Part shown: positions 1-10,526 of the stretch, piece by piece
Numbering within the stretch: position 1 is the first letter of the stretch
Layout: each line of letters starts with the position of its first letter
Assembly (NCBI RefSeq): GCF_027943255.1
Contig: NC_072895.1
Coordinates: 45,234,001-45,298,000 of the forward strand
DNA length: 64,000 nucleotides
Reading direction: 5' to 3'
Source of the DNA: Anastrepha obliqua
Lineage: Eukaryota > Arthropoda > Insecta > Diptera > Tephritidae
Notes under the pieces: model-generated
Seen by the model: the letters and a program-made list of their open reading frames with translations, nothing else
Told to the model about the DNA's origin: nothing
Database searches by the model: none
Position numbers and translations under genes: made by a program

Positions 1-477
1 CCTGAGCCACCTCCCAGGCGCATCAGGAGACACTTCCTCAACTACGTGGACGAGATCCAGGACAAAACGGACAGACCACTCCAGGATCAGACAGTATACA
101 AACAGGCAATTAACGACATTCATCGGGAGACCCTTACCACCTTCCTAAGCTCCCGACCCCCGAATGCCGTTATCGGAGTCCAACCACCACCTATCGCAGA
201 CGAAGAGCTCCAGCTTCCTCGAGAGTCCCGCGTAATCTTGGCACAATTACGTTCTGGATATTGTAGCAGGTTCAACTCCTACCTATCCTGAATCGACCCC
301 GACATACCAAACATATGTCCTGCATGTGAAGGCACCCCGCACGACACTAACCACTTTTTCACATACCCCACTGGGTTTCATCTAACACCCCTCTTCCTCT
401 GGACCCAACCTGCCGAAACAGCATGTTTCATGGGTCCATATTCAACCACCCAAGTTAAAGCAGAATTTAAAAAATAA
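1..477 (+). mobile_element. 3' end of a Jockey-like non-LTR retrotransposon, decayed
   Basis: Frame 1 reads through the window edge as the C-terminal end of a LINE polyprotein, downstream of the reverse transcriptase. It contains the conserved segment LAQLRSGYCSRFNSYLS and then a CPAC...H zinc-knuckle-like tail (CPACEGTPHDTNHFF). There is a premature TGA at 289-291, where a CGA arginine codon is expected, and the last cysteine of the knuckle appears as tyrosine. The natural stop is at 475-477, followed by an A-rich 3' end. The family assignment rests on remembered Jockey-type C-termini. The 5' part lies outside the window. Confidence 0.75.
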
Positions 478-916
478 GTTACCCCATAATTTTTTTGAAT
501 TAAATTCAAATTTTATTTTATTTAGGAGAAGGCTAAACCGTGGTAATACATAAAAGTCGATAATAATTTTTCAAAATATATTGTTTCGTAAAATTTATAT
601 TTTGGATAAAATTGGTTGTAAATTTATAACGAATTTATATATTCCTCAATCGCGTGCCATTGAAAGTTTATAAAAATAGAACGATATATATGTATATGTA
701 TGTGTGTATGGATGTAAGTGTGTGTGCAGAATGTTAAAATACATATAGTAATTATACTAAAAACTGTCGAGCAAAATATCGTTATAAGTTTGCACAATTT
801 CCAATCATAATCACAATATAAAAATATTTGTGTGTATGTATGTAAATGCGGCTATGTATAAGTTAATAAATATATCGTTTCGTAAAAATTCCGCGCACGC
901 CATAAGCGTTCTTCAC
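478..916. other. AT-rich spacer and probable Cap-G 3' UTR
   Basis: There is no coding potential. The segment holds short ATGT/GTGT microsatellite-like tracts (about 685-730 and 830-850). It lies just downstream of the Cap-G stop codon, read on the minus strand, and probably contains that gene's 3' UTR. Confidence 0.5.
512..522 (-). promoter_or_regulatory. Overlapping polyadenylation signals for Cap-G
   Basis: Two overlapping AATAAA hexamers on the minus strand (TTTATT on the plus strand at 512-517 and 517-522) lie about 400 bases past the Cap-G stop. They are the first canonical signals seen downstream, so they are the likely cleavage signal. This is inferred from position only. Confidence 0.4.
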
Positions 917-3900
917 TTAACGTTTCCTCAACCTCAAATTCGAAGTAGATGCCATATTTTGAACTGGCGCTCGTAGACGCGACGGCCTCGCCAAATCCAT
1001 CGGCACCGGATGGCCTTTGTCGCGTTTCACCAAATTGATGCGTGTCATTTTGGTTTTAAGTTCACGTCGGCGCAATGCAGCCTCACCCAAAGTCTTAAGC
1101 GCCTGTTCAGTGCTCGAACTACTATTGCCGCCGCTGCTCGAGTCGGACACTATCGCCTTCGGCACCAACGCCAACGACGACAAAGAAACTTGCTGGGCGT
1201 GTCGTGTTTTCATCACTGTGGCCAATTTTCTGTTTGAAGCGAGTACTGGTATTCTACTCGACTGCCGTTGAATTTTGGACGTGCTTGGCTTCGCTACATC
1301 TTTCGCCGACTCTGCTGCGTTTGTAGCGGACTTTTCGCGCAGTGAACGCCGAGGCTGAGTAACTTCTAAGGTGGACTTGTCAGTATTAATTGCAGTCTGA
1401 ATGTTAGCACCCAGAGCAGATTTGTTTTGGGTGTCCAAATCAGCGCGTGAGGCGGATCTGGTGCCAGAGACACCTACTGCGCGTGTAGCGGGTGCACTTC
1501 TTGTGTTAGATCTAGTGCGTCTGCCAAAAACAGCACTGGTACGTGTAGCAGATCTCGTTCGTTGGGCGGTACCAACACTTTGTGCATCATCATCATGTGC
1601 TCGCGCAAACAAGGCGCGCCGTGTAGCAGAACGAGCGCGTGAAGTGGAGGGGGCATGCGTAGCAGATCGAACAGAGTCGATATTATCATGTTCTTGCGCA
1701 AGCGTAGCGGGACGTGTAGCGGAGCGGGCACGTGTAGAAGAACGACTACGTGAAGCAGAGTCGGTTCGTGTAACGGAACGAGTACGTGAAGCAGAGCGGG
1801 CACGTGTTTCCGATACAGCGCGGTTAGAGGAAGATGTGCGTGTAACCGATTTCATTTCATCCGGCTCACTTAATTTCGCTCGTGTAGATCGCCTTACCGT
1901 TTCGCTATTTTTCTCAAGGCCAGCTGATCTCCCCGAACGTGTACGCGGACGGCCTCGTGTGTGTTGTTGTTCTACCACTTCCTCGCCAATTTCAGCTGTT
2001 TCCGATGACACCTCTGGCATGGAAGTCCTATTCCGAGTTTTCCGTGGTGTTCCAGCACGGAGGCGCTTGACAAGCGGCGATTCTAAACGCGGCGAAGCAG
2101 CCATCTCTCCAGCTGAAGCTATTCCAACGGGTTCAGGTGTAGAGTGATAGCCTCGTTTTAAACTTGTGTGTGGTTTCGAAGCTTTGGTGGTTGCTTTGGT
2201 TGAAGCCTCAGTTCTGACTTCTTCTTCGCTGCTAGTTAAGGCATCGGAATCCTAAAATTTGTTATGACTTATTAAACTTTTAAGTTGTGGTATTTGTGTT
2301 AGGTAAAATAAAAATAAAAAGCAAATGTCGAAAGCTTACGGAATAGTTAATTATTTCATTTATTTTAAAGACTAAAATTGGTTTAATACACCAGAGTGAC
2401 GGACATCTTTTAATCTGGCGACAAAAGTTGAATATTGGATTTTTCTTCAGATAGCTACTCAGTTTAAAAAATGTATACAATTCCAATTTTTTTTTTTTTT
2501 TTTGTTCACAAAGGACGAATTCTTTTTTTTTCGTTCAAATGTGCCCACTCCTTGGGCAATCATTCTGCCCCAACCTAGCCTATAACCTATAAAGCGTGTG
2601 AGACACGAGTTAAAGCGCGGAAGGCGAGTTGAAGCGCGGAAGACGAGTTGAAGCGCGGGAGAAAAGTTGAAGCGCAGGAGACGAGTTGTAGCGCGGGGGA
2701 TGAGTTGAAGCGCGGGACACGAGTTGAAGCGCGGGACGAGTTAAAGTGCGGAAGACGAGTTGTAGCGCGGGAGATGAGTTGAAGCGCGGGACACGAGTTG
2801 AAGCGCGGAAGACGAGTTGAAGCGCGGGGACGAGTTAAAGCACGAAAGACGAGTTGAAGCGCGGAAGACGAGTTGAAGCGCGAGAGAAAAGTTGAAGCGC
2901 GGGAGACGAGTTGAAGCGCGGGGGCGAGTTGAAGCGCGGGAGATGAGGTGAAGCGTGGGAGACGAGTTGAAGCGCGGGGGCGAGTTGAAGCGCGGGGACG
3001 AGTTGAAGCGCGGGGACGAGTTAAAGCACGGAAGACGAGTTGAAGCGCGGGGACGAGTTAAAGTGCGGAAGACGAGTTGAAGCGCGGAAGACGAGTTGAA
3101 GCGCGGGAGACGAGTTGAAGCGCGGGAGACAAGTTGAAGCGCGGGGGCGAGTTGAAGCGCGGGAGATGAGTTGAAGCGCGGGAGACGAGTTGAAGCGCGG
3201 GGGCGAGTTGAAGCGCGGGGACGAGTTGAAGCGCGGGGACGAGTTGAAGCGCGGGGACGAGTTAAAGCACGGAAGACGAGTTGAAGCGCGGGGACGAGTT
3301 AAAGTGCGGTAGACGAATTGAAGCGCGGAAGACGAGTTGAAGCGCGGAAGACGAGTTGAAACGCATAACACGAGTTGAAACGCATAACACGAATTCAAAC
3401 GCGTGAGATGAATCCAAACGTGTGACACGAATTCAAACGCGTGAGACGAAATCAAACGCGTGAGACGAATTCAAAGGCGTGAGACGAATTCAAACGCGTG
3501 AGACGAATCCAAACGCGTGACACGAATTCAAATGCCTGAGACGAATTGAAGCACGTGAAACACTCTAAATAGCGTGAGACGAATTGCCGCACGAAGCATC
3601 AATTGAAATAAAGATCGACCATAAAACAATTTTAAACCATTCGTGCAAAAAAAAAAAATTAAATTAATAATGGATTTCTTTTTCCCCTAACTAATATTTA
3701 AAACATCCAAGCTTTAGACGAGTTCTCATGAAAATTAATATGACGTGGGCGAATGGGTTGGTGCGTGACTACCATTCGGAATTCACAGAGAGAACGTCGG
3801 TTCGCATCTCGGTGAAACACCAAAATGACGAAAAACATTTTTCTAATAGCGATCGCCCCTTGGCAGGCAATGGCAAACCTCCGAGTGTATTTCTCCCATG

Positions 3901-6900
3901 AAAAAGCTCCTCATAAAAATATCTGCGGTTCGGAGTCGGCTTGAAACCGTAGGACCCTCCATTTGTGGAACAACATCAAGACGCACACCACAAATAGGAG
4001 GAGGAGCTCGGCCAAACACCCAAAAAGGGTGTACGCGCCTATTATACATATATACATACATACTAAAACAAGGAACTTTACCTCTAAGGAAATCGCCAAA
4101 AATAATTAAAAATAAACAAAAGATTATTTAAATAAACACAAAAAAACTCCCAAATCCGATTGCAATCAGCCAGCCACCCTCTCTCACCACCGTGCACACA
4201 CATTAACGCATCCAAGTCAGTAGTATTTTTATGGGGTATTTTATGAACGTAAGTATATATTTTATATACAGAGACAAAGTTTATACAAATGTACGAAAGA
4301 ATAAATAAAATTATATTTAGGTGCAAATAGGCAAGCCATATAACAAGTGACGTATGCGATAAATGGGTGGTGGTGGTGTTGGTGGCACTGGCGGAGGCGG
4401 AGGCGAAGGTGAAGGCGAAGGCGGTAGTAGATTTGGTGTTGAAATGGTTAGTAAATGCACTGGATTATCTAAAGCTGTAATCCTCGACGTCTGGTACTCA
4501 CTTGGGTGGGTGTTGACTGAGCTGAATGACTGCGTGTTGCCCGGAACGTAGGTACAGCTAAGGTCGAAACTGATATATCACCACCACCGGCACGACGCTG
4601 ACGTCGAACTACTGTACGTGGTGACATTACCGCCGGTGGTGAAGCCGGTATAACATCGGATGTATTGAGCTGGTGAAAAAAAAATACATAATGTTTTTTA
4701 ATAACTGACTGCCTAATTATTCGCAAACTCATTTATTACCTCATCTGCATCAATAGGTCTTGCGGTTTTCCTAGCCGACGACCGCACCGGCAGCCTGGTT
4801 GCCTTCGCGGGCGTTACTTTTACTTGCTCTTGCTCCTTTGCACACAATTTCGCTTGCTCTCTGGGTTCCCCTCGATTAGGTTCAATCGCTTTTTCCAAAG
4901 ATTTATCACTTGATTGCTCTTTAGTTGGTTCCTTCGATTGCCGCTTAGCAGAACTAGAGACGTTTTGGGTCAAAGTCTCTTGAGTAGGAGCACTAGCACT
5001 GCTGTTTGGATTTAAATTTTGTTTGGGTGACGTATTCACTTCAGGAGCTGCATCCACAACTATTGTTGGCAGATTTGCACGTCGTTTATTACGCTCTTGT
5101 GTCACTCCTTTAGCCATTTCAACAACCTCTTCTTCAGCATAATTGTTTTTTTCGGCATAACGTAAATTTCTCCTTACACGTGTATTGCGTACTTGACGTT
5201 CTTCACGTGCTGGTTGCTCCGATTTTTTGTCTGAATCAATTCGCGCCTCAATACGAATTTTCGGAGAGCGTGGTGGGCCTTCTCCAATTTCGGTGTCGGA
5301 TCCACGTGTGGAATTAAGCGATTTACGCAGATAACGATGTCCCACCCGATTCTCACGGCCATAGGTGGTGGGCACACGTGCCGTAGGTGATATATCCTTG
5401 GTTATTATGGCACCATCGGCTGTTGCAGAAGCAGGCTTTTCTGCGTCAGGAGCTGATGTGGCAGTTTGGGTTTTTGCAGCGGACGCAGAAACTCCCTGCG
5501 ATGAAGGAATTGTCTCTTCTGCAGTGTTGATTGCGTCGGGAGGTGGTTGTGGCGGTGGCTGTTGCGTGGGCTCATCTACAGTTTCACTGACTGATGTTTT
5601 ACTGCGTGCAGTGGTCACTGTGGCATTGTCGTCATCATCTTTCGCGTCATTCTCTGTTTCATCATTGCTATCCTGATTTTTAAACGATTTATTGGAAAAA
5701 TAATTTATTATTTTAATTTATTACTTAATTTATTATTATTAAAAGTTATACAAAAACATACCTCTTCACCCTCTGAATCATTCGCTATAGTCTTGCGTGC
5801 TGGGTTGTAATTGCCATCAACTAAATCTTTGAAATCTATAATGTGCTTGACAGTCTTTGGATCGAAATCAGCCTAAATGAAACAATTCGATTTAGAAATA
5901 AAGCATCTTATAGTTTATTACTCCAATTTTACCTTTATCAACTTATCAGCGCACTCCTTCATTTCACGCTTCAACTGTTCGTTCTGCATTACATTCAACT
6001 CTAGCGTGATCAGCTCTTTCGCTAAGAGTTTGCACAACTCTTTGTTAGTCAAATTGTTAAGCATCTCTTGCAGGAAAGTTAGCGCGATCTTGTTGTGTAT
6101 GCAACCGTCAGTTATTGACGAACTTTCCAGCCGTGTGGAATCTATGATAAAACGCGTTATGGTTTCAGGCCGTATATCATGCAGAGGATTCTCGTAAGGT
6201 GCACCCAGTACTGTTGAAATCATGGGTAGCAGGCAAGGCTGTAGCAAACCATGTTTTTTGCGCTGTATCAAATTTTCAAGAAAAACACCCAAAATTTGAT
6301 TTACATTCGAATCTGCAAAACAAGAAAATTAGAGTAACTATAATTAAAAAAAAAACGATAAAACTCCCACAATACCTGTACTTGGATTGAAATATCGCAA
6401 AAGCAGTTTTTCAATGATATCGCTGGACTTGATGTAGCCACGCAATATGAGGCGGCAGAAGCCAATAATTATTGCACTAATAATGCAAGTATCATCGCAG
6501 GTATCTAGAAAATGCGACATCATATAGATAACATCTACGCCTTGTCCTGCGCTTAGAACATTTGAATCATCTTCGCTATCCAAAAATTCTAATGTGTTGT
6601 AAAGTTGTCGACCACTTTTCTTCGATTTATTTTGCTCTTCTTGTTTCGCGAAATTATCCAAACCATATCTTAATTGGAAAATATGTTGAAATATCTTTGA
6701 TATTAAGATTATTATGCTTACCTGTCCAGCAGTTCGAAAATACACGTTATCGAGGTTTCCCATATGCGAATATTGTGATTTTTAAAAAACTGCGCATACA
6801 ATTCTTCGAAAACATCTTTTCCCAACGCCTCATATAGCATACTGCAGGCAGTACCGCATTTCAAAGCCCAATCACGAATCGCAATTTGATTTGAGGCAAG

Positions 6901-9284
6901 ATGCCGACAAATGAAGTCCTGTAAAAACGCATATGAAGAAAAAAAATTTGTTAATGTTTTTTTTCCAAGGAATGCAACTTTCAATGCTCACATTGTACAG
7001 TTTTAATATGCTGGGGTTAAGGGAACGCACTTTAGGTGAAACAACCATGTAGAAGGTAATTTGCAAACTCTTTAAAATGCTTTCCGGTTTCAGAGTTTTG
7101 CGTAATTGGAGCGGCCGTTTAAGCTGAAAGTAATGAAGACTTACACATTTTAAAAGCCAACCAAAAATAAATCGTATTTATAACAACGCACCATTTCCGC
7201 ATTTGGATGATTATCCAAAAGTGGTTGCAACAAATTCGTATACTCTTCGGTAGTAACAAGCTTCTCCTCGGTTAGTTGTTGTGCGCGCATATAATCTTTA
7301 CGTTGCACAAAATTCATTTCTTGCTCCTCCAAATCGAGAATTTTGACTTTAAGCGATGACAACTTCAAATTCAAATCCGCATTAGAAGAACTCGCTAATA
7401 ATTCGCTGATTAATGTTCGATCATGCAATAGATCATTTTGTTTGCTATTCAAGCCGCAAATATCTTGTATGATTTCCACAAATAGCTATTCAATCAGACA
7501 AAAAAAAATAAATAAAATAAAATATATGAAGGATTAAAAAAGCAAAAGTGTGCTCACTTGTATACGCGCATTTTGATCAGTTATCAAATTTTCGGCGCAA
7601 CGCACAATCACTTCGATGACCTTCTCATCAAGGCGAAAGGTTTTCAAAAGATATGCAAGTAGTTTTTGTAAATTGCCACGCCCGATCTCGTCACCCAAGT
7701 CGAATGTATACAGTATTTCCATTAGGGAAAGCAGTTTATACTGGAATTCCATTAGCTCAAATTTATCCATATCCGGTTTTTGCAATTGACAGAACCTGTG
7801 TTTAGAGAAGTGAAAGAGAGTCATCGAACAAATATTACATACTTCATAATTTAAATTTTCATATTCAATTTACGATTACTTTGCAAATATTATTTATGCT
7901 CACTTTTCTACGTATGTACAGAATGTGCTCAATTCTGGCACAATTAAATCAAATTCTTCTGCTAGTTCCGCTTGCAAAAACTCAGTCAAACATTGCCAGT
8001 ACAATGCAATTTCCATTGATAGTTTTTCATATGGCACACAACTGTGCATTTCAGCATCCTTCTCTAATGGTACACAAGCCAGTAAATCTTCTCTGTTCTG
8101 TCGTCTATAAAATGAAATAAATCGATTTTGAAATATATATTGCTAAGCCAATATTAATTATTTACTTAAATATCTCCTTAAGTGTTTGCTTTGCCACTTT
8201 GCGAAATCGATCTATTTCCGATTCACTCGAATCTAGCTTCAATGCCGATATTAGAGCAATAAGATCTTTTTGATAGGACTCAATCCATTGTTGCAGCATT
8301 ATCGTTACTACCACCTTTCGCACCGCTTCCGAACGATCATTAAGACCCTGTTGCAATAAGGTCAGCCGCTGTGATACTTTGTAAGAACGCACCGGATAAC
8401 TACTCATATGTAAATAAGTGTGCCGACGAACTTTTTCGTCAACGTCCCATAATCGATCCAGTATGTACGGAATTGTATGGTAGTTACGGCCCATACAAGT
8501 GATTACCGCCTGACGCACACGGGATGATGGATCTGAACACAGATGAAATTGATATGCGCGCAACACGGGATCATCTGGATTGTCTGGCACTTGTAAGCGT
8601 TGCATTGCCAATATTGCTTGTACGCGCACATTCGGCGAAGTATCATGCAGCCGATGCAGCATGTATTCCATTATGCGGTCGCAAATGGCATCATCCAGCG
8701 CTGCCTCTTGCCCCAGTGCTTTCAGTATCATGTTAACAAATTGACAAATGCGATAACGTATATGTGGATTACGCGAGATAGTCTATAAAGTAAAATAAAT
8801 TTGATTCAGACTTTTTTTATTTTAACTCAGTTTGATAGCGCTTACTGTAAGTAGCCACTTGCAAATGTCAATCAACAATGGATGAGTATCATCGCCATCA
8901 TATGAACTCACAAATTTAGAACAAAATAATAATGTTGTTACCGCGTACTCATTACCCTCATCCGCCACCATAGCTGTTTTTATCATTTTTATGAATGTAA
9001 ACATGAAGGCGTCGTGATCCATCTGCCAAATAAAAGTAATAAGAACTAAGGCACGTAAACATTAAATGTTGTTGACTCACCTTGGCGTACAGTTGCTTTA
9101 ATTCCTTTATGTATTTTTTGTGACAGGTTTCGTTTAATTGCACATTGGACATTATTGTATACATGGGGCCATGCAACAACATCGATTTGCTGGCAGTGAC
9201 GCCACCGCCACCACCGCGCTGACTTTTAGCAACTGTATTTTCTTTTTCTTCATCAGCAATTGGTATTTTTCGTTTCCGTCCCAT
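917..9284 (-). CDS. Cap-G: Condensin I subunit Cap-G (NCAPG/CND3 family)
   Basis: Non-SMC HEAT-repeat subunit of condensin, which compacts and resolves mitotic chromosomes in the nucleus. Exons from reading phase and GT-AG sites, 5' to 3': 9284-9081, 9022-8846, 8782-8166, 8104-7904, 7795-7558, 7485-7192, 7123-6992, 6918-6722, 6668-6376, 6312-5933, 5872-5762, 5672-4740, 4669-4502, 2251-917. Every junction stays in frame, giving about 1,759 residues. Residues 1-911 are helical HEAT repeats; residues ~130-330 (MEYMLHRLHDTSPNVRVQA, SDPSSRVRQAVITCMGRNYH) are the family hallmark, and ~578-910 correspond to the Cnd3 C-terminal domain. Residues ~949-1759 form a basic, low-complexity, probably disordered tail with many (T/S)R(S/T)AT repeats in the last exon. 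The protein is much longer than vertebrate NCAPG (about 1,015). The last intron (2252-4501) holds a minisatellite and a SINE. The ATG at 9284 opens MGRKRKIPIADEEKEN. The gene is divergent from Elp2. Family call is firm; tail splicing is inferred. Confidence 0.93.
2590..3590. repeat. 19-bp minisatellite in the last Cap-G intron
   Basis: About 50 head-to-tail units with a period of 17-20 bp. From about 2590 to 3360 the unit is AGACGAGTTGAAGCGCGGA with variants. From about 3360 to 3590 it shifts to the related unit AGACGAATTCAAACGCGTG. A longer block starting at 2898 is repeated from 3122 with one extra unit, so there is higher-order structure with a period near 224 bp. The array is GC-rich against an AT-rich background. 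It lies wholly inside an intron, and long open frames through it come only from the repeat. Confidence 0.9.
3742..4070 (+). mobile_element. tRNA-derived SINE, copy 1 (intronic)
   Basis: The head resembles a tRNA gene: an A-box-like GGGCGAATGGGTTGG and a decayed B box (GGTTCGCATCTC). The body follows (GGCAGGCAATGGCAAACCTC, later GGAGGAGGAGCTCGGCCAAA), and the tail GGGTGTACGCGCC runs into a TA-rich stretch. The same family recurs at 24055, 42143, 58361 and 58635, and as a head fragment near 33930. It sits in a Cap-G intron, antisense to the gene. Confidence 0.75.
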
Positions 9285-10526
9285 TTTTAAACAATTGAGT
9301 ATACTACGATTGCGTTAATCAATTATTGTTTTTATTCCACTTTTATGCACAATATGTATAAAAACAATTCGCTGCAAAAATTTCTGATTTCCACATACAG
9401 CTTGATAAGTGTTCCGTTAAAATTTTCATAGGCAGCGTCGTTTTTTGCAGCATTGCCACATTATGGAAATTAAAAATGCTGTCGGAAGGGTTGCATTTAA
9501 AGAAAAGTCATTAAGTAATCGGATCATCGGGAAAGAAAAAACTATATATTTAAGTTTAATTTTTGTAAATATTTAAGCCTCTATTCAAACAGAACTTAAC
9601 AATTTAGAGACCACTTAATTCAATCCGTGAATTATTTTCACAAAATAGTTTAAGTCGAATCAATTTTTATTAGAATCTGTAATATCATCAAAATATGGTG
9701 ATATACTTATGGCGACTTGGGATACGGCGTCAGGGTCACAACCCAAAAAAATAATGCATGCACATGATCAAGGTATTTATTATTTACATCAATCTTCGTC
9801 ATTCATATATACACACAAATGCTTATTGTTCTAAATGTTCATTACTTTAACCAATTTTAATTGTGGTATTAGGTCAGCCAATCGTTTCATTTCCTTCTAT
9901 AGATTTTCTAGGTGTATGCTTCAGGCAATCAAATAATGTAAGAAGCTAGGTATTATTTTTGATACCAAACTTTCCTTTAATAGCCATATTGATTATACTT
10001 AGCTTTGTCAGGAAAAATACTGAAGAGTTTTTAAATCCGTATACCTTTAAATTTCTAAACATCTCTTTCGAGCTGTCCCATTTGGATGATGTTGCCCTTA
10101 TTTGGTGTCGTTCCATCAACAACATAGCTTGGAGAGAGCGCGCTCAAAAGGTTTTCGTGAAATACTTTGCGCTCTTTGCTTCTCTGGCCCTTTTCCTTTT
10201 TACTGACTCTCTGACCCTTTTCCTCGTTCATTACTGATTAATCTTAAATCCTTAGAAAAGAGAAGGCCAGTCCTTCCTTTGAACTTATTGTTTGGCATTA
10301 AACCTGTGTAAATGCAATAATATAGGCCTTAGATGCATATACAGTTTACCAACACTGTATTTTATCACACCAAAGAATAGCAATAGAAGATTTAAAGCAG
10401 AATCAGTAAATTCATAAACGTGTGATCGGGAGGGATTTTTACAGCTTTTACCTAGTATTTTATAAATCGAAACCGTTATAAGTGACTTAAACCGCAAAAA
10501 AGGACCCACTATAAGTACTACCTAAA
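9285..10526. other. Divergent intergenic region between Cap-G and Elp2
   Basis: About 1.24 kb between the two start codons. It should hold both promoters, but no clear TATA or initiator pair was identified. Its middle (about 9900-10240) is a retrotransposon remnant listed separately. The rest is AT-rich with no further coding signal. Confidence 0.6.
9900..10240 (+). mobile_element. Degenerate LINE reverse transcriptase fragment
   Basis: Reading across frames gives pieces resembling the region after the RT active site in Jockey/I-type LINEs: KKLGIIFDTKLSFNSHID, then NPYTFKFLNISF, SHLDDVALIWCRS and an arginine-rich end. Several stops and frameshifts separate the pieces, so this is an old fragment. 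Similarity is from memory; a translated search would settle the clade. Confidence 0.55.

Noticed and set aside
1401..2147. 248-codon plus-strand frame rich in Arg, Ala and Val
   Set aside because: It is the antisense of the repetitive last Cap-G exon. The minus-strand frame joins the upstream exons in phase.
3021..3455. 144-codon minus-strand frame with repeated RFNSS and ALQL motifs
   Set aside because: It lies entirely in the Cap-G intron minisatellite. The frame stays open only because the 19 bp unit lacks stops in that phase.
2590..3590. CRISPR-like appearance of regularly spaced short repeats
   Set aside because: Units abut one another with no unique spacers, and the host is an animal. 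It is a minisatellite.
5365..5676. 103-codon plus-strand frame
   Set aside because: Antisense shadow of Cap-G exon 12, with no independent signals.
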